Notes: generated by a model from the letters alone, not told the origin. A DNA stretch of 64,000 nucleotides from Luteimonas fraxinea (GCF_021233355.1 NZ_CP089507.1:2729001-2793000); one strand, 5' to 3'; shown: positions 1-18,175, numbered from the stretch's first letter. Numbers and translations are program-made.

Positions 1-1
1 C

Positions 2-1621
2 TGGTTCCTGCAGAACGCGCTGACCTTCACCAGCTTCGACTGGCACGGCGACCACACCATCAAGATGGGCTTCAACTACAAGGACGTGGAACTGACCTCG
101 CAGGACGCGGCGTCGGTCAATCCGCAGTTCTCGTACGCCGTCAACGCCGCCGGCGTCGCGGCCACGCCGTACCGCGTCGACTTCGTCGCGCCCTATGACA
201 CACCGGGCCAGCGGGCGACCGTAGTGTCGCCGTCCAAGCAGTACGGCATCTTCATCCAGGACGACTGGGCGGTGACCGACAAGCTGCTGATCAACCTCGG
301 CATCCGTTACGACTATGAAGACACGCCGGCCTATACCGACTTCGTGACCTCGCAGGGCATCGTCGACGCGCTCTACGGCGACGATCCGGACCTGCCGGGC
401 CAGCAGCCGTGGGCGAACCGCCTGCTGCCGAGCGGCATCGACATCGCGGACTACATCAGCACCGGCAACAACCGTGACAACTTCAAGGATGCGTGGGCGC
501 CGCGGTTCGGCTTCTCCTACGACTTCCTGGGCGACGAGACGGCCGTGCTGCACGGCGGCGCTGCGCGTTCGTACGACCGCAACCTGTTCGAGCAGCTGGC
601 GCTGGAAACCAGCAAGGCCGCACTGTCGCCCGTCGCCGTGTACTTCCAGGACCCGGCGAACGGCCAGTGCTACCGCGCGGACCGCGTCTGCGTGCCGTTC
701 GACCAGCGTTATCTGGGCGGCATCGACCAGCTCAACACGATTCCGGGCGTCAGCGGCAGCGCCGAACTCTTCATGTTCGACAACGAGATCAAGACGCCCT
801 ACAGCGACCAGTTCAGCATCGGCATCAGCAACCAGGTCGGCGAGTGGCTGACCGATGTGACCTTCCAGCGCGTGCTGAGCTACGACGGCTTCGCGATGTC
901 GCTGATCAACCGCTATCCGGATGGTTCCTACTTCCAGAACGGCGGCGCGCCGTGGGGCGAGCCGGTGCCGGGCTACCAGAACACGATCATCGGTTCGAAC
1001 GGTCTGGAGCAGCGCAGCAGCCAGATCCTGCTGTCTGCCGAGCGTCCGTATACCGAGGAATCGGGTTGGGGCCTCAACCTGGCCTACACGCACACCAGCG
1101 CACGCCAGAACCGCAACATCGACGAGGCGTTCGCGTTCGACAAGGCGACGATCCACGACTACCCGTTCGTGAAGTCGAACGCGGCGTCGGCGCATCGTTT
1201 CGTCGCGTCCGGCTCGATCGACGGCCCGTGGGACATCACCTTCGGCGCGAAGATCGTGCTGGCGACACCGGAGCCGATCAACACGATCGCCTGCTTCGGT
1301 GTCACCGATCCGGACGGCGCAACCTGCCAGCAGGTTGCGGCGACGCCGCCGGGCGCGGGCAAGTTCATCTTCGGCGGCGACATCTGGGGCTACCGCACGG
1401 TCGACTTCCAGGCCAGCAAGGACTTCACCGTGGCCGGCAACTTCAAGCTGTCGACGCGCGTGAACCTGCTCAACGCGTTCGATTTCAAGAACTACTCGTC
1501 GTATGCCTACAACGGCTTCGGCAGCAACGGCCGCTTCAATCCGGATCTGACGATCAATACGTCGGGCGATATCCTGTACGTGCCGCGTACGGTGACCTTC
1601 GAGGTCGGCCTGAAGTTCTGA
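2..1621 (+). CDS. TonB-dependent receptor, C-terminal part (5' end outside window)
   Basis: The frame is open from the first bases, so the gene starts upstream and only about 539 C-terminal residues are seen. They form the outer-membrane beta-barrel of a TonB-dependent receptor: alternating aromatic strands, a [19 protein letters not shown] strand typical of Oar/TonB receptor barrels, and a final strand ending VTFEVGLKF with the terminal Phe that the BAM complex recognises. The plug domain and signal peptide are not in the window. A flavin-dependent tryptophan halogenase frame follows 88 bases downstream; this pairing recurs in Xanthomonas and Caulobacter relatives, so the receptor may import the substrate or partner of that enzyme (inference). 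The substrate cannot be told from the barrel. Confidence 0.9.
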   Translation, partial: WFLQNALTFTSFDWHGDHTIKMGFNYKDVELTSQDAASVNPQFSYAVNAAGVAATPYRVDFVAPYDTPGQRATVVSPSKQYGIFIQDDWAVTDKLLINLGIRYDYEDTPAYTDFVTSQGIVDALYGDDPDLPGQQPWANRLLPSGIDIADYISTGNNRDNFKDAWAPRFGFSYDFLGDETAVLHGGAARSYDRNLFEQLALETSKAALSPVAVYFQDPANGQCYRADRVCVPFDQRYLGGIDQLNTIPGVSGSAELFMFDNEIKTPYSDQFSIGISNQVGEWLTDVTFQRVLSYDGFAMSLINRYPDGSYFQNGGAPWGEPVPGYQNTIIGSNGLEQRSSQILLSAERPYTEESGWGLNLAYTHTSARQNRNIDEAFAFDKATIHDYPFVKSNAASAHRFVASGSIDGPWDITFGAKIVLATPEPINTIACFGVTDPDGATCQQVAATPPGAGKFIFGGDIWGYRTVDFQASKDFTVAGNFKLSTRVNLLNAFDFKNYSSYAYNGFGSNGRFNPDLTINTSGDILYVPRTVTFEVGLKF

Positions 1622-1646
1622 CGCAGTCCATCGCGTCCGCGTGACC

Positions 1647-1672
1647 ACGACGGGACCTGCGGGTCCCGTCGT
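1647..1672 (+). terminator. Perfect hairpin after the TonB receptor
   Basis: Arms ACGACGGGACC and GGTCCCGTCGT (11 bp, no mismatch) enclose a TGCG loop 25 bases after the receptor stop codon. There is no clean T-run, only GTGTGTGTCT, so it may be a weak or attenuating terminator between receptor and halogenase. Confidence 0.55.
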
Positions 1673-1709
1673 GCTGTGTGTGTCTTCGCCATCGCAACAG
1701 GAGACCGGA

Positions 1710-3224
1710 ATGGAACGTCTGCAACGCATCGTCATCGTCGGCGGCGGGACCGCGGGCTGGATGACCGCAGCCGCGCTCGCGCGCGTGCTCGGGCCCAGTT
1801 ACGACATCGCGCTGGTCGAGTCGGAACAGATCGGCACCGTCGGCGTCGGCGAAGCGACCGTGCCGCACATCAAGGCGTTCAACCAGTTGCTGCGCATCGA
1901 CGAGGCCGATTTCGTGCGCAGCACGCAGGGCAGCTTCAAGCTCGGCATCGAATTCGTCGACTGGCTCGATGTCGGCGAACGCTAAATCCACGGTTTCGGC
2001 AGCGAGATCGGGCATCCGCTCGGGCTGTTGCCGTTCCACCAGTACTGGCTGAAAGCGCGGCATGCCGGACGCGCGGGGCCGCTCGGCGATTACACGCTCA
2101 ACACCCTGGCCGCGCAGCGCGGCCGCTTCATGGTGTCGGCAACCGACGTGCCGGCGGGTTCACCGCTCGGCAACATCGCCTACGCCTACCACTTCGATGC
2201 CGGGCTTTATGCGCGGTATCTACGCGGCTATGCCGAGCAGCGCGGCGTGCGCCGGCACGAAGGCATGATCGACCACGTAGCGCAGCATCCCGAAAGCGGC
2301 TTCGTCACGTCGGTGCGGCTGCAGGACGGCACCGTGCTCGACGGCGATCTGTTCGTCGACTGTTCCGGTTTCCGTGGCCTGCTGATCGAGCAGACGCTCG
2401 AGACCGGCTACCACGATTACACCCACTGGCTGCCCTGCGATCGCGCGCTGGCCGTGCCGACCGCGAACGTGGGACCGCCCGCACCGTTCACGCGTTCGAC
2501 CGCGCGCCCGGCCGGGTGGCAGTGGCGCATTCCGCTGCAACACCGCACCGGCAACGGTTACGTCTATTCGAGCGCGCACGTCAGCGACGACGAGGCCGCG
2601 GCCACGCTGCTGGCGAATCTGGAAGGCGAAGCGCTGGGCGATCCGCGCCCGCTGCGTTTCGTCACCGGCCGCCGCAAGCAGTGCTGGAACCGCAACGTCG
2701 TCGCGATCGGACTGTCGAGCGGATTCCTGGAGCCGCTGGAATCAACCAGCATCCATCTGATCCAGTCCGGCATCTCGAAGCTGCTCGAACTACTGCCGCG
2801 CGACGGCTTCAATCCGGTACTGGCAGAGCGCTACAACGCGCAGCTGGCGTTCGAGTTCGAGCGCATTCGCGATTTCATCGTGCTGCACTACAAGGCGACG
2901 CGTCGCGACGACACGCCGTTCTGGCGCCAGTGCCGCACGATGGACGTGCCTGCGGAACTGCAGGGCGTCATCGATCTGTTCCGCGACAGCGGCCGGTTCT
3001 TCCGCAACGCCAGCGAGATGTTCGCCGAGATCAGCTGGGTGCAGGTGATGATCGGGCAGGGCATCGTGCCGCAGCGCTGGCATCCGCTGGTCGACAACGT
3101 GCCGGACGCAGAAGTGCATCGCTTCATCGACAGCATCGGCCGCACGCTGACGGCCTGCGTGGATGCGATGCCGCCGCACCAGGCGTTCATTGATCGCCAC
3201 TGCAAGGCGACGCCGCCGGCCTGA
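1710..3224 (+). pseudogene. Flavin-dependent tryptophan halogenase, interrupted by in-frame TAA
   Basis: Read through one stop, this frame gives 504 residues, the normal length of tryptophan halogenases (PrnA/RebH family), which use FADH2, chloride and oxygen to halogenate an indole or similar ring. Visible features are the Rossmann motif [10 protein letters not shown] (8-17), GVGEATVP (45-52), the lysine of SFKLGI (K77, matching catalytic Lys79 of PrnA), WQWRIP (270-275, the diagnostic WxWxIP) and FLEPLEST with the catalytic-type Glu near 341. The TAA at 1983-1985 replaces codon 92, where the family has an aromatic residue before IHxFG. Everything else is intact, so this is a recent nonsense mutation, a sequencing error, or less likely a readthrough site. 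The start has AGGAG six bases upstream. No good start is seen after the stop, so the 3' part is probably not made alone. Confidence 0.85.
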
Positions 3225-3232
3225 AGGCCGGC
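3215..3232. terminator. Bidirectional hairpin between convergent genes
   Basis: GCCGGCC and GGCCGGC (7 bp) flank a TGAA loop that contains the halogenase stop codon. It lies between the convergent halogenase and gltD genes. No T-run is present. Confidence 0.35.
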
Positions 3233-3244
3233 GACGCGCTCTGG

Positions 3245-9343
<6,099 letters not shown>

Positions 9344-9535
9344 CGCAGTCCGTGGAGAGGTGCATGGCCGGCGCGGGGATCGGAGCGCCAAGGTCCTTGC
9401 ATCGCGACAACGCGTCCACACCGGGTCACGACTAGATCATAGTTTGTGCAGTGCGGCAACCTGATTTCCCGCGGGATTTCAGTTGCGGATGCAACCGCAG
9501 CGCAACGTTCACCAACGCGCCGCTGCGACGCGGAT

Positions 9536-10102
9536 TCAGGCGCGGAACACGTTGCCGGTCCGTGCATCGCGGATCGTCGACGGGCCCTCACGTCCGCCGG
9601 TCCGGCCGTCCAGCATACCGTCGATGCGAGCGAGCAGTCGCACGTCGAGCGCATCGCGATCCGCGACGGCAGGTTCGCCGGTCAGATTCGCGCTTGTCGA
9701 CACCAGTGCGCCACCGAACGCCGCGCACAGCGCGACGACGTCGGCATGTGCGCTGACGCGCACGGCCACGCTGGCATGCACACCGGTGATCCACGCCGGC
9801 ACGTCGGCGCGTGCGGGCACCACCCAGGTGTTCGGGCCGGGCCAGCTGTCGGTCACACGCGTGCGCGCGTCATCGGACAGCCGCGTCCAGTCGACGATCG
9901 CATCGAGCTGCGCAAGTGCGCCGGCAATCAGGATCACGCCCTTGTCGACCGGGCGTTGTTTGATGTCGAGCAGTCGCGTCACCGCATCACGATCGAAGGG
10001 ATCGCAGCCCAGGCCCCACACGCCTTCGGTGGGGTAGGCGACCACGCCGCCGCGCGCGATCAACGCGGCGGCGGCGGGGATGTCCAGCACGGGCGCGGTC
10101 AT
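9536..10102 (-). CDS. tsaC: L-threonylcarbamoyladenylate synthase (YrdC/Sua5 family)
   Basis: 188 residues, single-domain TsaC type without the Sua5 extension. It makes threonylcarbamoyl-AMP from Thr, bicarbonate and ATP, the first step to t6A37 in ANN-decoding tRNAs. Visible signatures are AYPTEGVWGLGCDP (22-35), the KxR motif KQR (48-50) and a C-terminal STSANLTGEP with the SxN signature. It starts 10 bases after the topA stop on the same strand, so it is very likely co-transcribed with topA. The topA-tsaC pairing also occurs in other Xanthomonadaceae (family knowledge). Confidence 0.93.
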   Translation of the reverse strand: MTAPVLDIPAAAALIARGGVVAYPTEGVWGLGCDPFDRDAVTRLLDIKQRPVDKGVILIAGALAQLDAIVDWTRLSDDARTRVTDSWPGPNTWVVPARADVPAWITGVHASVAVRVSAHADVVALCAAFGGALVSTSANLTGEPAVADRDALDVRLLARIDGMLDGRTGGREGPSTIRDARTGNVFRA

Positions 10103-10112
10103 GCGCGGCGTG

Positions 10113-12689
<2,577 letters not shown>

Positions 12690-12745
12690 GGCGGCGGGAT
12701 CCGGGGCACGCCGGGGGGCGGCCCAACAAAAAAGGTGAAGATGAC

Positions 12746-12772
12746 GACGCCCGGGGACGGGCCCCGGGCGTC
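12746..12772 (-). terminator. Strong hairpin terminator after the GYF-RDD genes
   Basis: Arms GACGCCCGGGG and CCCCGGGCGTC (11 bp) enclose a five-base loop. Read on the minus strand it follows the 12834-13760 gene and is followed by a CACCTTTTTTG stretch. It separates that gene from topA. Confidence 0.65.
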
Positions 12773-12833
12773 GGTTGCTTTTATAGTGGAATCACGCGCG
12801 GGGGGGTGTGTCAAGCGCCGCCGTGGCTGCCGG

Positions 12834-13760
12834 TCAGGAAAAGGCCGCGAATCCGACCAGCGCCAGCAGCCCCAGCAGGCCCAGGCCGATCAGGATGCCG
12901 ACCAGGACCAGCACCACCACGGTCACCGTGCCCAGCTCGCGGCGCTGCAGTTCCGGCCGGTCGGTGAAGGCCCAGCGGTCCACGACCAGCGTGTCGCAGA
13001 CCATGTCGTGCAGGGCCTGCTTGCGCTGGGTGAAGCCGGCCATCAGGAAGCCGATCATCAGGATCAGGCTGCTGAGGATGGTCGCGAAGTAGCGGCCGAT
13101 GCCGCGCAGGAACGAGATCCGCGCGCCGTCCAGCCGCACGACCTTGATGCCGACGGCCATCTTGCCGGGCGTCGCCATCGCGTAGGCGGCATGGAACCAG
13201 GCGAAGTACAGCGCCGAGAGCACCAGCGAGACCGCGTTGATGACCGCCTGCTCCAGCCAGAAGCCGCGGCCGAAACCGCCGACGCCGAGCAGTTCGTAGA
13301 TCAGCCCGCCGACGACCGCGCTGGCGATGCCGACGATGACGGCGTCGATGGCGTACGCCGCGACCCGCTTGAGGAAGCCGGCCAGCACCACGTCGCCGCC
13401 CTGGGTGACGGCATCTGGACGGGCGACGTTGGCGGTCGGCGGTGCGTAGGGCGAGCCCGCGTATCCCGGGTCACCTGCGCCGGTGGCGGTGAGCGGGCGC
13501 CAGCTCGCTTCCGCCTCGTCGCTCGCGACCGCTGTCGCGACCGGTGCTACCGGCTCCAGCGCCCACGCTTCGATGCCGGCGGCAGGCGCGACGCCGAGTT
13601 CGGCTGCCAGTTCGCGGAAGGGCTGCCAGTCGGCCAGGCCATCGCGCCAGATCAGCGTGCTGTCGCCGACGATGCCGTCCTGGCGGAGCTGCAGCAGCGC
13701 GGCTTGGGTCACAGGGCCGTGGCGCGTGTTGCGCCCGTCGGCGTAATACCAGTCGGTCAT
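12834..13760 (-). CDS. GYF_2 and RDD-family membrane protein (copy 2)
   Basis: 308 residues. The N-terminal GYF_2 domain (about 1-55) begins MTDWYYADGRNTRHGPV and contains LIWRDGLADWQPF; such domains usually bind proline-rich peptides. A low-complexity linker (about 60-120, with ALEPVAPVATAV) leads to an RDD membrane domain with about three or four helices, including the AGFLKRVAAYAIDAVIV entry and TPGKMAVGIKVV. A last hydrophobic helix ends the protein. The start follows AAGGA by about ten bases. It is a clear tandem paralogue of the gene upstream (13807-14808), 46 bases away on the same strand. RDD proteins are suspected transporters or membrane scaffolds; the function here is unknown. Confidence 0.85.
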   Translation of the reverse strand: MTDWYYADGRNTRHGPVTQAALLQLRQDGIVGDSTLIWRDGLADWQPFRELAAELGVAPAAGIEAWALEPVAPVATAVASDEAEASWRPLTATGAGDPGYAGSPYAPPTANVARPDAVTQGGDVVLAGFLKRVAAYAIDAVIVGIASAVVGGLIYELLGVGGFGRGFWLEQAVINAVSLVLSALYFAWFHAAYAMATPGKMAVGIKVVRLDGARISFLRGIGRYFATILSSLILMIGFLMAGFTQRKQALHDMVCDTLVVDRWAFTDRPELQRRELGTVTVVVLVLVGILIGLGLLGLLALVGFAAFS

Positions 13761-13806
13761 CGGTGGACGTCCTTGTCGGGTGATGGAAGCGCGGCGGTGT
13801 GTGGGG

Positions 13807-14808
13807 TCAGAGCGAGGCGGCGATACCGGCCAGGACCACCGCGCCGACACCGAGCAGCAGCAGGCCGGCCCACAGCACGAGGATCACGATGGCCACCGTG
13901 CCCAGCGTGCGCTGCTGGTGCTCGGGATGATCGGTGTAGGCCCACTGGTCCACGACGTAGGTGCTCGCGACCATGTCGTGCAGGCCCTGCTTGCGCTCGG
14001 TGAACAGCGCGACCAGGTACGCGATGCACAGCGTGACGTAGGCGAGCAGGTGCGACGCCCAGCGCGCGAACGCGCGCCCGCGGCTGATGCGGCCGCCGTC
14101 GAGCCCGGTGACCTTGATGCCGACCGCCATCTTGCCCAGCGTCGCCTGGCGCGCCGACGACTCCATCAGCACGTAGTAGAGCCCGCTGACCAGCGGCCAG
14201 GCGAGGTAGATCACCGCGATCAGGAAGATGCCCGCGACGCCGAAATCGGGCGTGCCGGATCCCAGCCGCCCGAGCGTGCCGCCGAGTCCGAACAGCACGA
14301 TCGCCGCGAGGACGATGGCGTAGTAGACCGCGGTGACCAGCAGCGAATCGATGAACAACGCCGCCGCGCGCTTGAGGAAGCCCGCATCGACGACATCGCC
14401 GCCGTGCACGACCTGCGCGGCGCGGACCACCGGCGCGACCGGGGGCGAATAAGGCGAGGCAGCGTCGGACGCAGTCGCTGGCTGTGCCGGCGGAACCCGG
14501 GCATCGCCGGCCGGGCGCCAGGCGTCGTCGACGGATTCTGCCGGCATCCCGGCATCTGTCGCTGCAGGCGCGACCGGCTCCAATGCCCAGCCGTCCGCCG
14601 TCGTCGTGGCCGCGACGGGCGACGCTGACGGATCCGCCAGTCCCAGCTCGTGCGCCAGCGCGTGCAGCGGCGTCCAGCCATCCAGCCCGTCGCGCCACAG
14701 CAGCGTCCCGTCACCGAGCGTGCCCTGCTGGCGCAGCTGTAGCAGCGCCGGCGTCGTGATCGGGCCCTGACGGGTGTTGGTGGTGTCGGCGTAGTACCAC
14801 TCGGTCAT
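13807..14808 (-). CDS. GYF_2 and RDD-family membrane protein (copy 1)
   Basis: 333 residues. It has the same architecture as its neighbour: GYF_2 domain at 1-55 (MTEWYYADTTNTRQGPI, LLWRDGLDGW), a linker with ALEPVAPAATDA and YSPPVAP, an RDD domain with AGFLKRAAALFIDSLLV and LGKMAVGIKVTGLDGGRIS, then a final transmembrane helix. The shared linker words as well as the shared domains show a tandem duplication rather than independent recruitment. The linker is longer and more Ala/Pro-rich than in the second copy. The pair is bounded by a terminator at 12746-12772 and by the smg terminator at 15083-15110, so it forms its own transcription unit. The function is not known. Confidence 0.85.
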   Translation of the reverse strand: MTEWYYADTTNTRQGPITTPALLQLRQQGTLGDGTLLWRDGLDGWTPLHALAHELGLADPSASPVAATTTADGWALEPVAPAATDAGMPAESVDDAWRPAGDARVPPAQPATASDAASPYSPPVAPVVRAAQVVHGGDVVDAGFLKRAAALFIDSLLVTAVYYAIVLAAIVLFGLGGTLGRLGSGTPDFGVAGIFLIAVIYLAWPLVSGLYYVLMESSARQATLGKMAVGIKVTGLDGGRISRGRAFARWASHLLAYVTLCIAYLVALFTERKQGLHDMVASTYVVDQWAYTDHPEHQQRTLGTVAIVILVLWAGLLLLGVGAVVLAGIAASL

Positions 14809-15136
14809 CGGGCAGGCGTCCTTCTTGTTCGGGCGTACAGGCGGTGTGGCGGTGGGTGACGGGACTCAGGCGCGGCGAAATTCAAGCGGTGTCTGTGAAG
14901 CGCTTGCCCGGGGCCGCGTCGGACAGAACCCTGCATCGGCGCGCATCGGGCCGGTGCGCCCATCGTCGGACGTCGCGTGGAACCAGGTGTCCGCCATCGA
15001 TGATCCTGCCGGGCCGGACGTCCGGCCGTTCCCCGTGTTCATCCTACAGCGGCAGTGTGGGCGGCCCAAGACACCTGAAACGCGACAGGCGCCCGGGTGG
15101 GCGCCTGTCGGTGTCATCGTCGAACGGGTTGCCGCG
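14809..15136. other. Gene-free stretch upstream of the GYF-RDD pair
   Basis: 328 bases with no credible gene. It holds the terminator of the dprA-smg unit (15083-15110) and should hold the promoter of the GYF-RDD pair on the minus strand. No convincing -35/-10 pair was identified. Confidence 0.6.
15083..15110 (-). terminator. Terminator after smg
   Basis: A perfect 12-bp stem (CGACAGGCGCCC with GGGCGCCTGTCG) and GGGT loop, 26 bases after the smg stop codon on the minus strand. On that strand it is followed by CGTTTCAGG, a weak U-tract. Confidence 0.65.
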
Positions 15137-15610
15137 TCAGTGCACCGGCTCGGGCTCGTCGGCGAACAACTGCGTTTCCATCCACGCGTAGGCCGCTTCG
15201 CTGCCGGGCTGGTTGAACAGCACCATCAGCACGACCCACTTCAGATCGTCGAGATCCAGTTCGTCCTGATCGAGCGCCATCGCCCGGTCGAGGACCAGTT
15301 CGCGCTGGTCGGCATCGAGCACCCCGTGCTGTTCGAGGAACAGCAGGAACCCGCGGCATTCGACATCGAGCCGGTCGAGTTCGGGACCGGAGAACACGCG
15401 GGTGGGGCCATTGGCGCGGACCACCGGCACGGCCGGGCGCTGATCGGCCAGCGCATCGAGCCAGTCGAAGGCCTTGCTGACTTCGGCGGGGCTGAAACCG
15501 GCCTGGAGCAGGCCGCTCTGGAGGGAGTCGCGATCGCGGAGGAGGTCCGCATCCTCGGTGAAATAGTGTTCGAGCAGGTACAGCAGCACATCCAGGATGC
15601 TTTCTTTCAT
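15137..15610 (-). CDS. smg: Smg family protein (DUF494)
   Basis: 157 residues beginning [17 protein letters not shown], the conserved Smg N-terminus. The family is small, acidic and helical with no settled biochemical role. It sits next to dprA (also called smf) in many gamma- and betaproteobacteria, and the gap here is 33 bases on the same strand, so co-transcription is likely. Length and sequence are normal for the family. Confidence 0.92.
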   Translation of the reverse strand: MKESILDVLLYLLEHYFTEDADLLRDRDSLQSGLLQAGFSPAEVSKAFDWLDALADQRPAVPVVRANGPTRVFSGPELDRLDVECRGFLLFLEQHGVLDADQRELVLDRAMALDQDELDLDDLKWVVLMVLFNQPGSEAAYAWMETQLFADEPEPVH

Positions 15611-15643
15611 TTCCCCTCGGCCTGCGCCCTTGGGCGCGTCGTT

Positions 15644-16795
15644 TCAGGACTTTCGGGAATACCGACCGTGCAGCAGAGCCACACGTCCATCCAGCTCCAT
15701 GGACAGCAGCATGGCCGACGCCCGGGCGACCGTCAATCCACTCCGCGCGACCAGTTCATCCATACCGGTTGGGTCGTGCCCGAGGGCTTTCCACAACCGG
15801 TTGTAGTCCGGGTCGACGCGGTCGGGATCGAGTGCAGCACCCGTGCCAGCCGTGTTCAGTATCGTCTCGACGCTCTGGATGGGGGCGTCGAGACGCGCGC
15901 GCAAGGCATCGGCGAGTTCGCCGGCGATCGCCGACAGGGCGCCGGTCACCTCCTCGGGCGCTTCAACGAGGGTGGCGCCATCGCGCAGCAGGCGATGGCA
16001 GCCGCGCGCCATCGGGTTGTGGATCGAGCCGGGGATCGCGAAGACCTCGCGGCCGGCATCGGCGGCCAAGCGCGCGGTGATCAATGCGCCCGAGCGCTGC
16101 GCGGCCTCGACCACGAGCGTGCCCAGCGCGAGCCCGGCGACGATGCGGTTGCGGCTGGGGAACTGCTCGCGTCGCGCCGGCGTGCCGGGCGGATACTCGC
16201 TGGCGACCGTACCGGCTTCGACGATGCGCGCATACAGGCGGAGGTTGGAGCGCGGGTAGGGCATGTCGATGCCGCTGCCGAGCACGGCGACGGTATCGCC
16301 GCCGGCATCGAGCGCCGCGATGTGGGCGGCCGCGTCGATACCGCTGGCCAGACCGCTGACGACCGACAGGCCATCGAGGGCGAAGCGCCTCGCGAACGAT
16401 GTCGCGTTGTCGTGTCCGCCTGCCGTCGGCGCGCGGCTGCCGACCACGGCCACGCCGGCGCGCCACAGCCGGCAGGGATCGCCTTCGACGAACAGCGCAA
16501 GCGGCGGCGCCTGCATGCGCTTGAGCAGCAACGGGTAATCGGGATCGTGCCAGCCGATGACATGGCGCGCAGGTGCGCCGGCGAGCCAGCGGCGCCAATC
16601 GTCGACCGCGTCTTCCGGACCGCCCAGCGCCGCGCGCTGCGCGGCATCGAGACCGGACTCGCGCCAGGCTGGGGCGCCCCCTGCCAGTGCGGCGGCCGGG
16701 CCGTCGGCATGTTCGAGCAGGCGGCGGCGCGGTGCAGCAGCGCCACCGGCGTGGATCAGGCGCAGCAGTGCGCGCGCATCGGCATCGTCGTCCAT
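15644..16795 (-). CDS. dprA: DNA-processing protein DprA
   Basis: 383 residues. DprA binds incoming single-stranded DNA during natural transformation and loads RecA. The Rossmann-like core carries VVGSRAPTAGG, VSGLASGIDAAAH, FPSRNRIVAGL and GREVFAIPGSI, all characteristic. The N-terminal region is SAM-like and the C-terminal region (about 310-370) resembles the winged-helix DML1 domain. It is followed by smg on the same strand. It has its own upstream boundary, a terminator at 16822-16841 after the LysM gene. Confidence 0.95.
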   Translation of the reverse strand: MDDDADARALLRLIHAGGAAAPRRRLLEHADGPAAALAGGAPAWRESGLDAAQRAALGGPEDAVDDWRRWLAGAPARHVIGWHDPDYPLLLKRMQAPPLALFVEGDPCRLWRAGVAVVGSRAPTAGGHDNATSFARRFALDGLSVVSGLASGIDAAAHIAALDAGGDTVAVLGSGIDMPYPRSNLRLYARIVEAGTVASEYPPGTPARREQFPSRNRIVAGLALGTLVVEAAQRSGALITARLAADAGREVFAIPGSIHNPMARGCHRLLRDGATLVEAPEEVTGALSAIAGELADALRARLDAPIQSVETILNTAGTGAALDPDRVDPDYNRLWKALGHDPTGMDELVARSGLTVARASAMLLSMELDGRVALLHGRYSRKS

Positions 16796-16821
16796 GACCG
16801 AAGCCTAGGCCGCACATGAAA

Positions 16822-16841
16822 ACGGCACCCGAAGGTGCCGT
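16822..16841 (-). terminator. Rho-independent terminator after the LysM gene
   Basis: An 8-bp stem (ACGGCACC and GGTGCCGT) with CGAA on the plus strand, read TTCG on the minus strand, followed on the minus strand by TTTTC. It lies 41 bases after the LysM gene stop and just upstream of dprA. Confidence 0.7.
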
Positions 16842-16882
16842 CGTCTGATGCCGTCGGGAAAGCCCGCGCAGCGGGCCGGCCC

Positions 16883-18040
16883 TTACTGTTCGGCGTCGGG
16901 GTGCTTGAGCGTGTAGCCGACGCCGGCCGGCTTCTCGCCTTCCATCACCAGCGCGTAGCTGACGAAATCGAAGGTCAAAAAGACCATCGCGTGCGCGGCG
17001 TACTCGTCCGGCAGGCGGTCACGACGGGTGCCCGCGTTCGGCGATTCGGTGATGCGCGAGGTGTTGGGATGCGCCACGCGATCGACGTTGTGCGAACCCG
17101 TGCGCCAGACCGAGAACACGGTGCCGTTGTCGACGCCGTTCTGGTGGCCGGCCGAGATCGCGATGACATCGCGCGGACCGCCGGTAACCAGCATGTCGGC
17201 GACGCCGATCACGCGGGCTTCGGAGGCGAGTGCGTCGGCGCTCGGCGGATGCGGGAAGAACTGCAGGTCGTAGGGCTGCGGATTCACCGGCACGATGCGG
17301 TCGCCTGCGCGGGCCTCGTAGCCGTTGTTGTCCAGCGCCAGCGCGGCGGTGTCGCTCTGTGCGGTCGGGCCGTGCACAATCGTGCCGACGCCCATCTGCA
17401 CCATCTCGTAGCCGAGGAATGCATCCTGCTGGCGCGACTTCGGCTGCGTCTGCGACCACAGGTTGCTTTCACCCGGGATGCGCTTGCCGCGGAAATCGAG
17501 ATCACGCGAGCGGCGTGCGCCGTAGAACTCGGTGGCGGGGCGCAGCACGGCGTAGCGTTCGCCAGGACGTGCGGCGTCCAGACCCTTGATGTAGACGTTG
17601 CGGTCCACGCTGCCGCGCAGGCGGCCGTCTTCGTAACCGAGCACGTAGGGCAGGGTCTCGAAGTCGAACACGATGCGACGGTTCTTGAGGAACGGTTCGA
17701 CATCAGAAAGCGGAATCGCACCGATCGGCGAGGCGTCGACCGGGCGCGGGCCCGGACGCATCGTCACGCGGTTGAGATACGCCAGGCTGATCACGTCGCC
17801 CGGGTAGATCAGGTGCGGGTTCGCGATCTGCGGATTGGCCTGCCAGATTTCCGGCCACAGCCACGGCTTGTCGAGGAACCGGCCTGCGATGCCCCAGAGG
17901 GTGTCGCCGCGGACCACGACATAGGTGTCGGGATGATCGCCGCGCATCTGCTGGGCGGCTGCGAATGTGGTGACGGTCAGCAACGCGACGGCACAGCCCG
18001 TGCGGAACGACCTTGAAAGGCGTTGAAGCTTGCCGGCCAT
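16883..18040 (-). CDS. Secreted LysM peptidoglycan-binding protein
   Basis: 385 residues. It has an N-terminal signal peptide (basic start, hydrophobic CAVALLTVTTFAAA, cleavage near residue 29) and one LysM domain at about 39-88 (YVVVRGDTLWGIAGRFL, NPHLIYPGDVISL), which binds glycan in peptidoglycan. The C-terminal 290 residues have no recognised catalytic motif. The family is conserved upstream of dprA in Xanthomonadaceae and diverges from def. A GGGGAG sequence lies about nine bases before the start. It is probably periplasmic, with a role in envelope integrity (inference). Confidence 0.88.
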   Translation of the reverse strand: MAGKLQRLSRSFRTGCAVALLTVTTFAAAQQMRGDHPDTYVVVRGDTLWGIAGRFLDKPWLWPEIWQANPQIANPHLIYPGDVISLAYLNRVTMRPGPRPVDASPIGAIPLSDVEPFLKNRRIVFDFETLPYVLGYEDGRLRGSVDRNVYIKGLDAARPGERYAVLRPATEFYGARRSRDLDFRGKRIPGESNLWSQTQPKSRQQDAFLGYEMVQMGVGTIVHGPTAQSDTAALALDNNGYEARAGDRIVPVNPQPYDLQFFPHPPSADALASEARVIGVADMLVTGGPRDVIAISAGHQNGVDNGTVFSVWRTGSHNVDRVAHPNTSRITESPNAGTRRDRLPDEYAAHAMVFLTFDFVSYALVMEGEKPAGVGYTLKHPDAEQ

Positions 18041-18175
18041 CTACCTGCTCCCCTTGGATTTTTCCCCTTGCAGCGGCGCAATATAGCCTGAAAGGTCCGC
18101 GCGGACGCAAGTGTGCGGCACGTTACAATGGTCGTTTCGTCCCCGCGGCTGTGACCGCCTTCGCTCTTCGACCCC
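18041..18175. promoter_or_regulatory. Divergent promoter region, LysM gene and def
   Basis: On the plus strand a TACAAT hexamer at 18124-18129 could be the -10 box for def, without a good -35. On the minus strand TATATT (18082-18087) could be the -10 for the LysM gene. Assignments are by hexamer similarity only. Confidence 0.3.

Noticed and set aside
2028..3224. 3' halogenase fragment as a separate short gene
   Set aside because: It begins within the FAD domain with a TTG and no ribosome-binding site; more likely the remainder of one broken gene.
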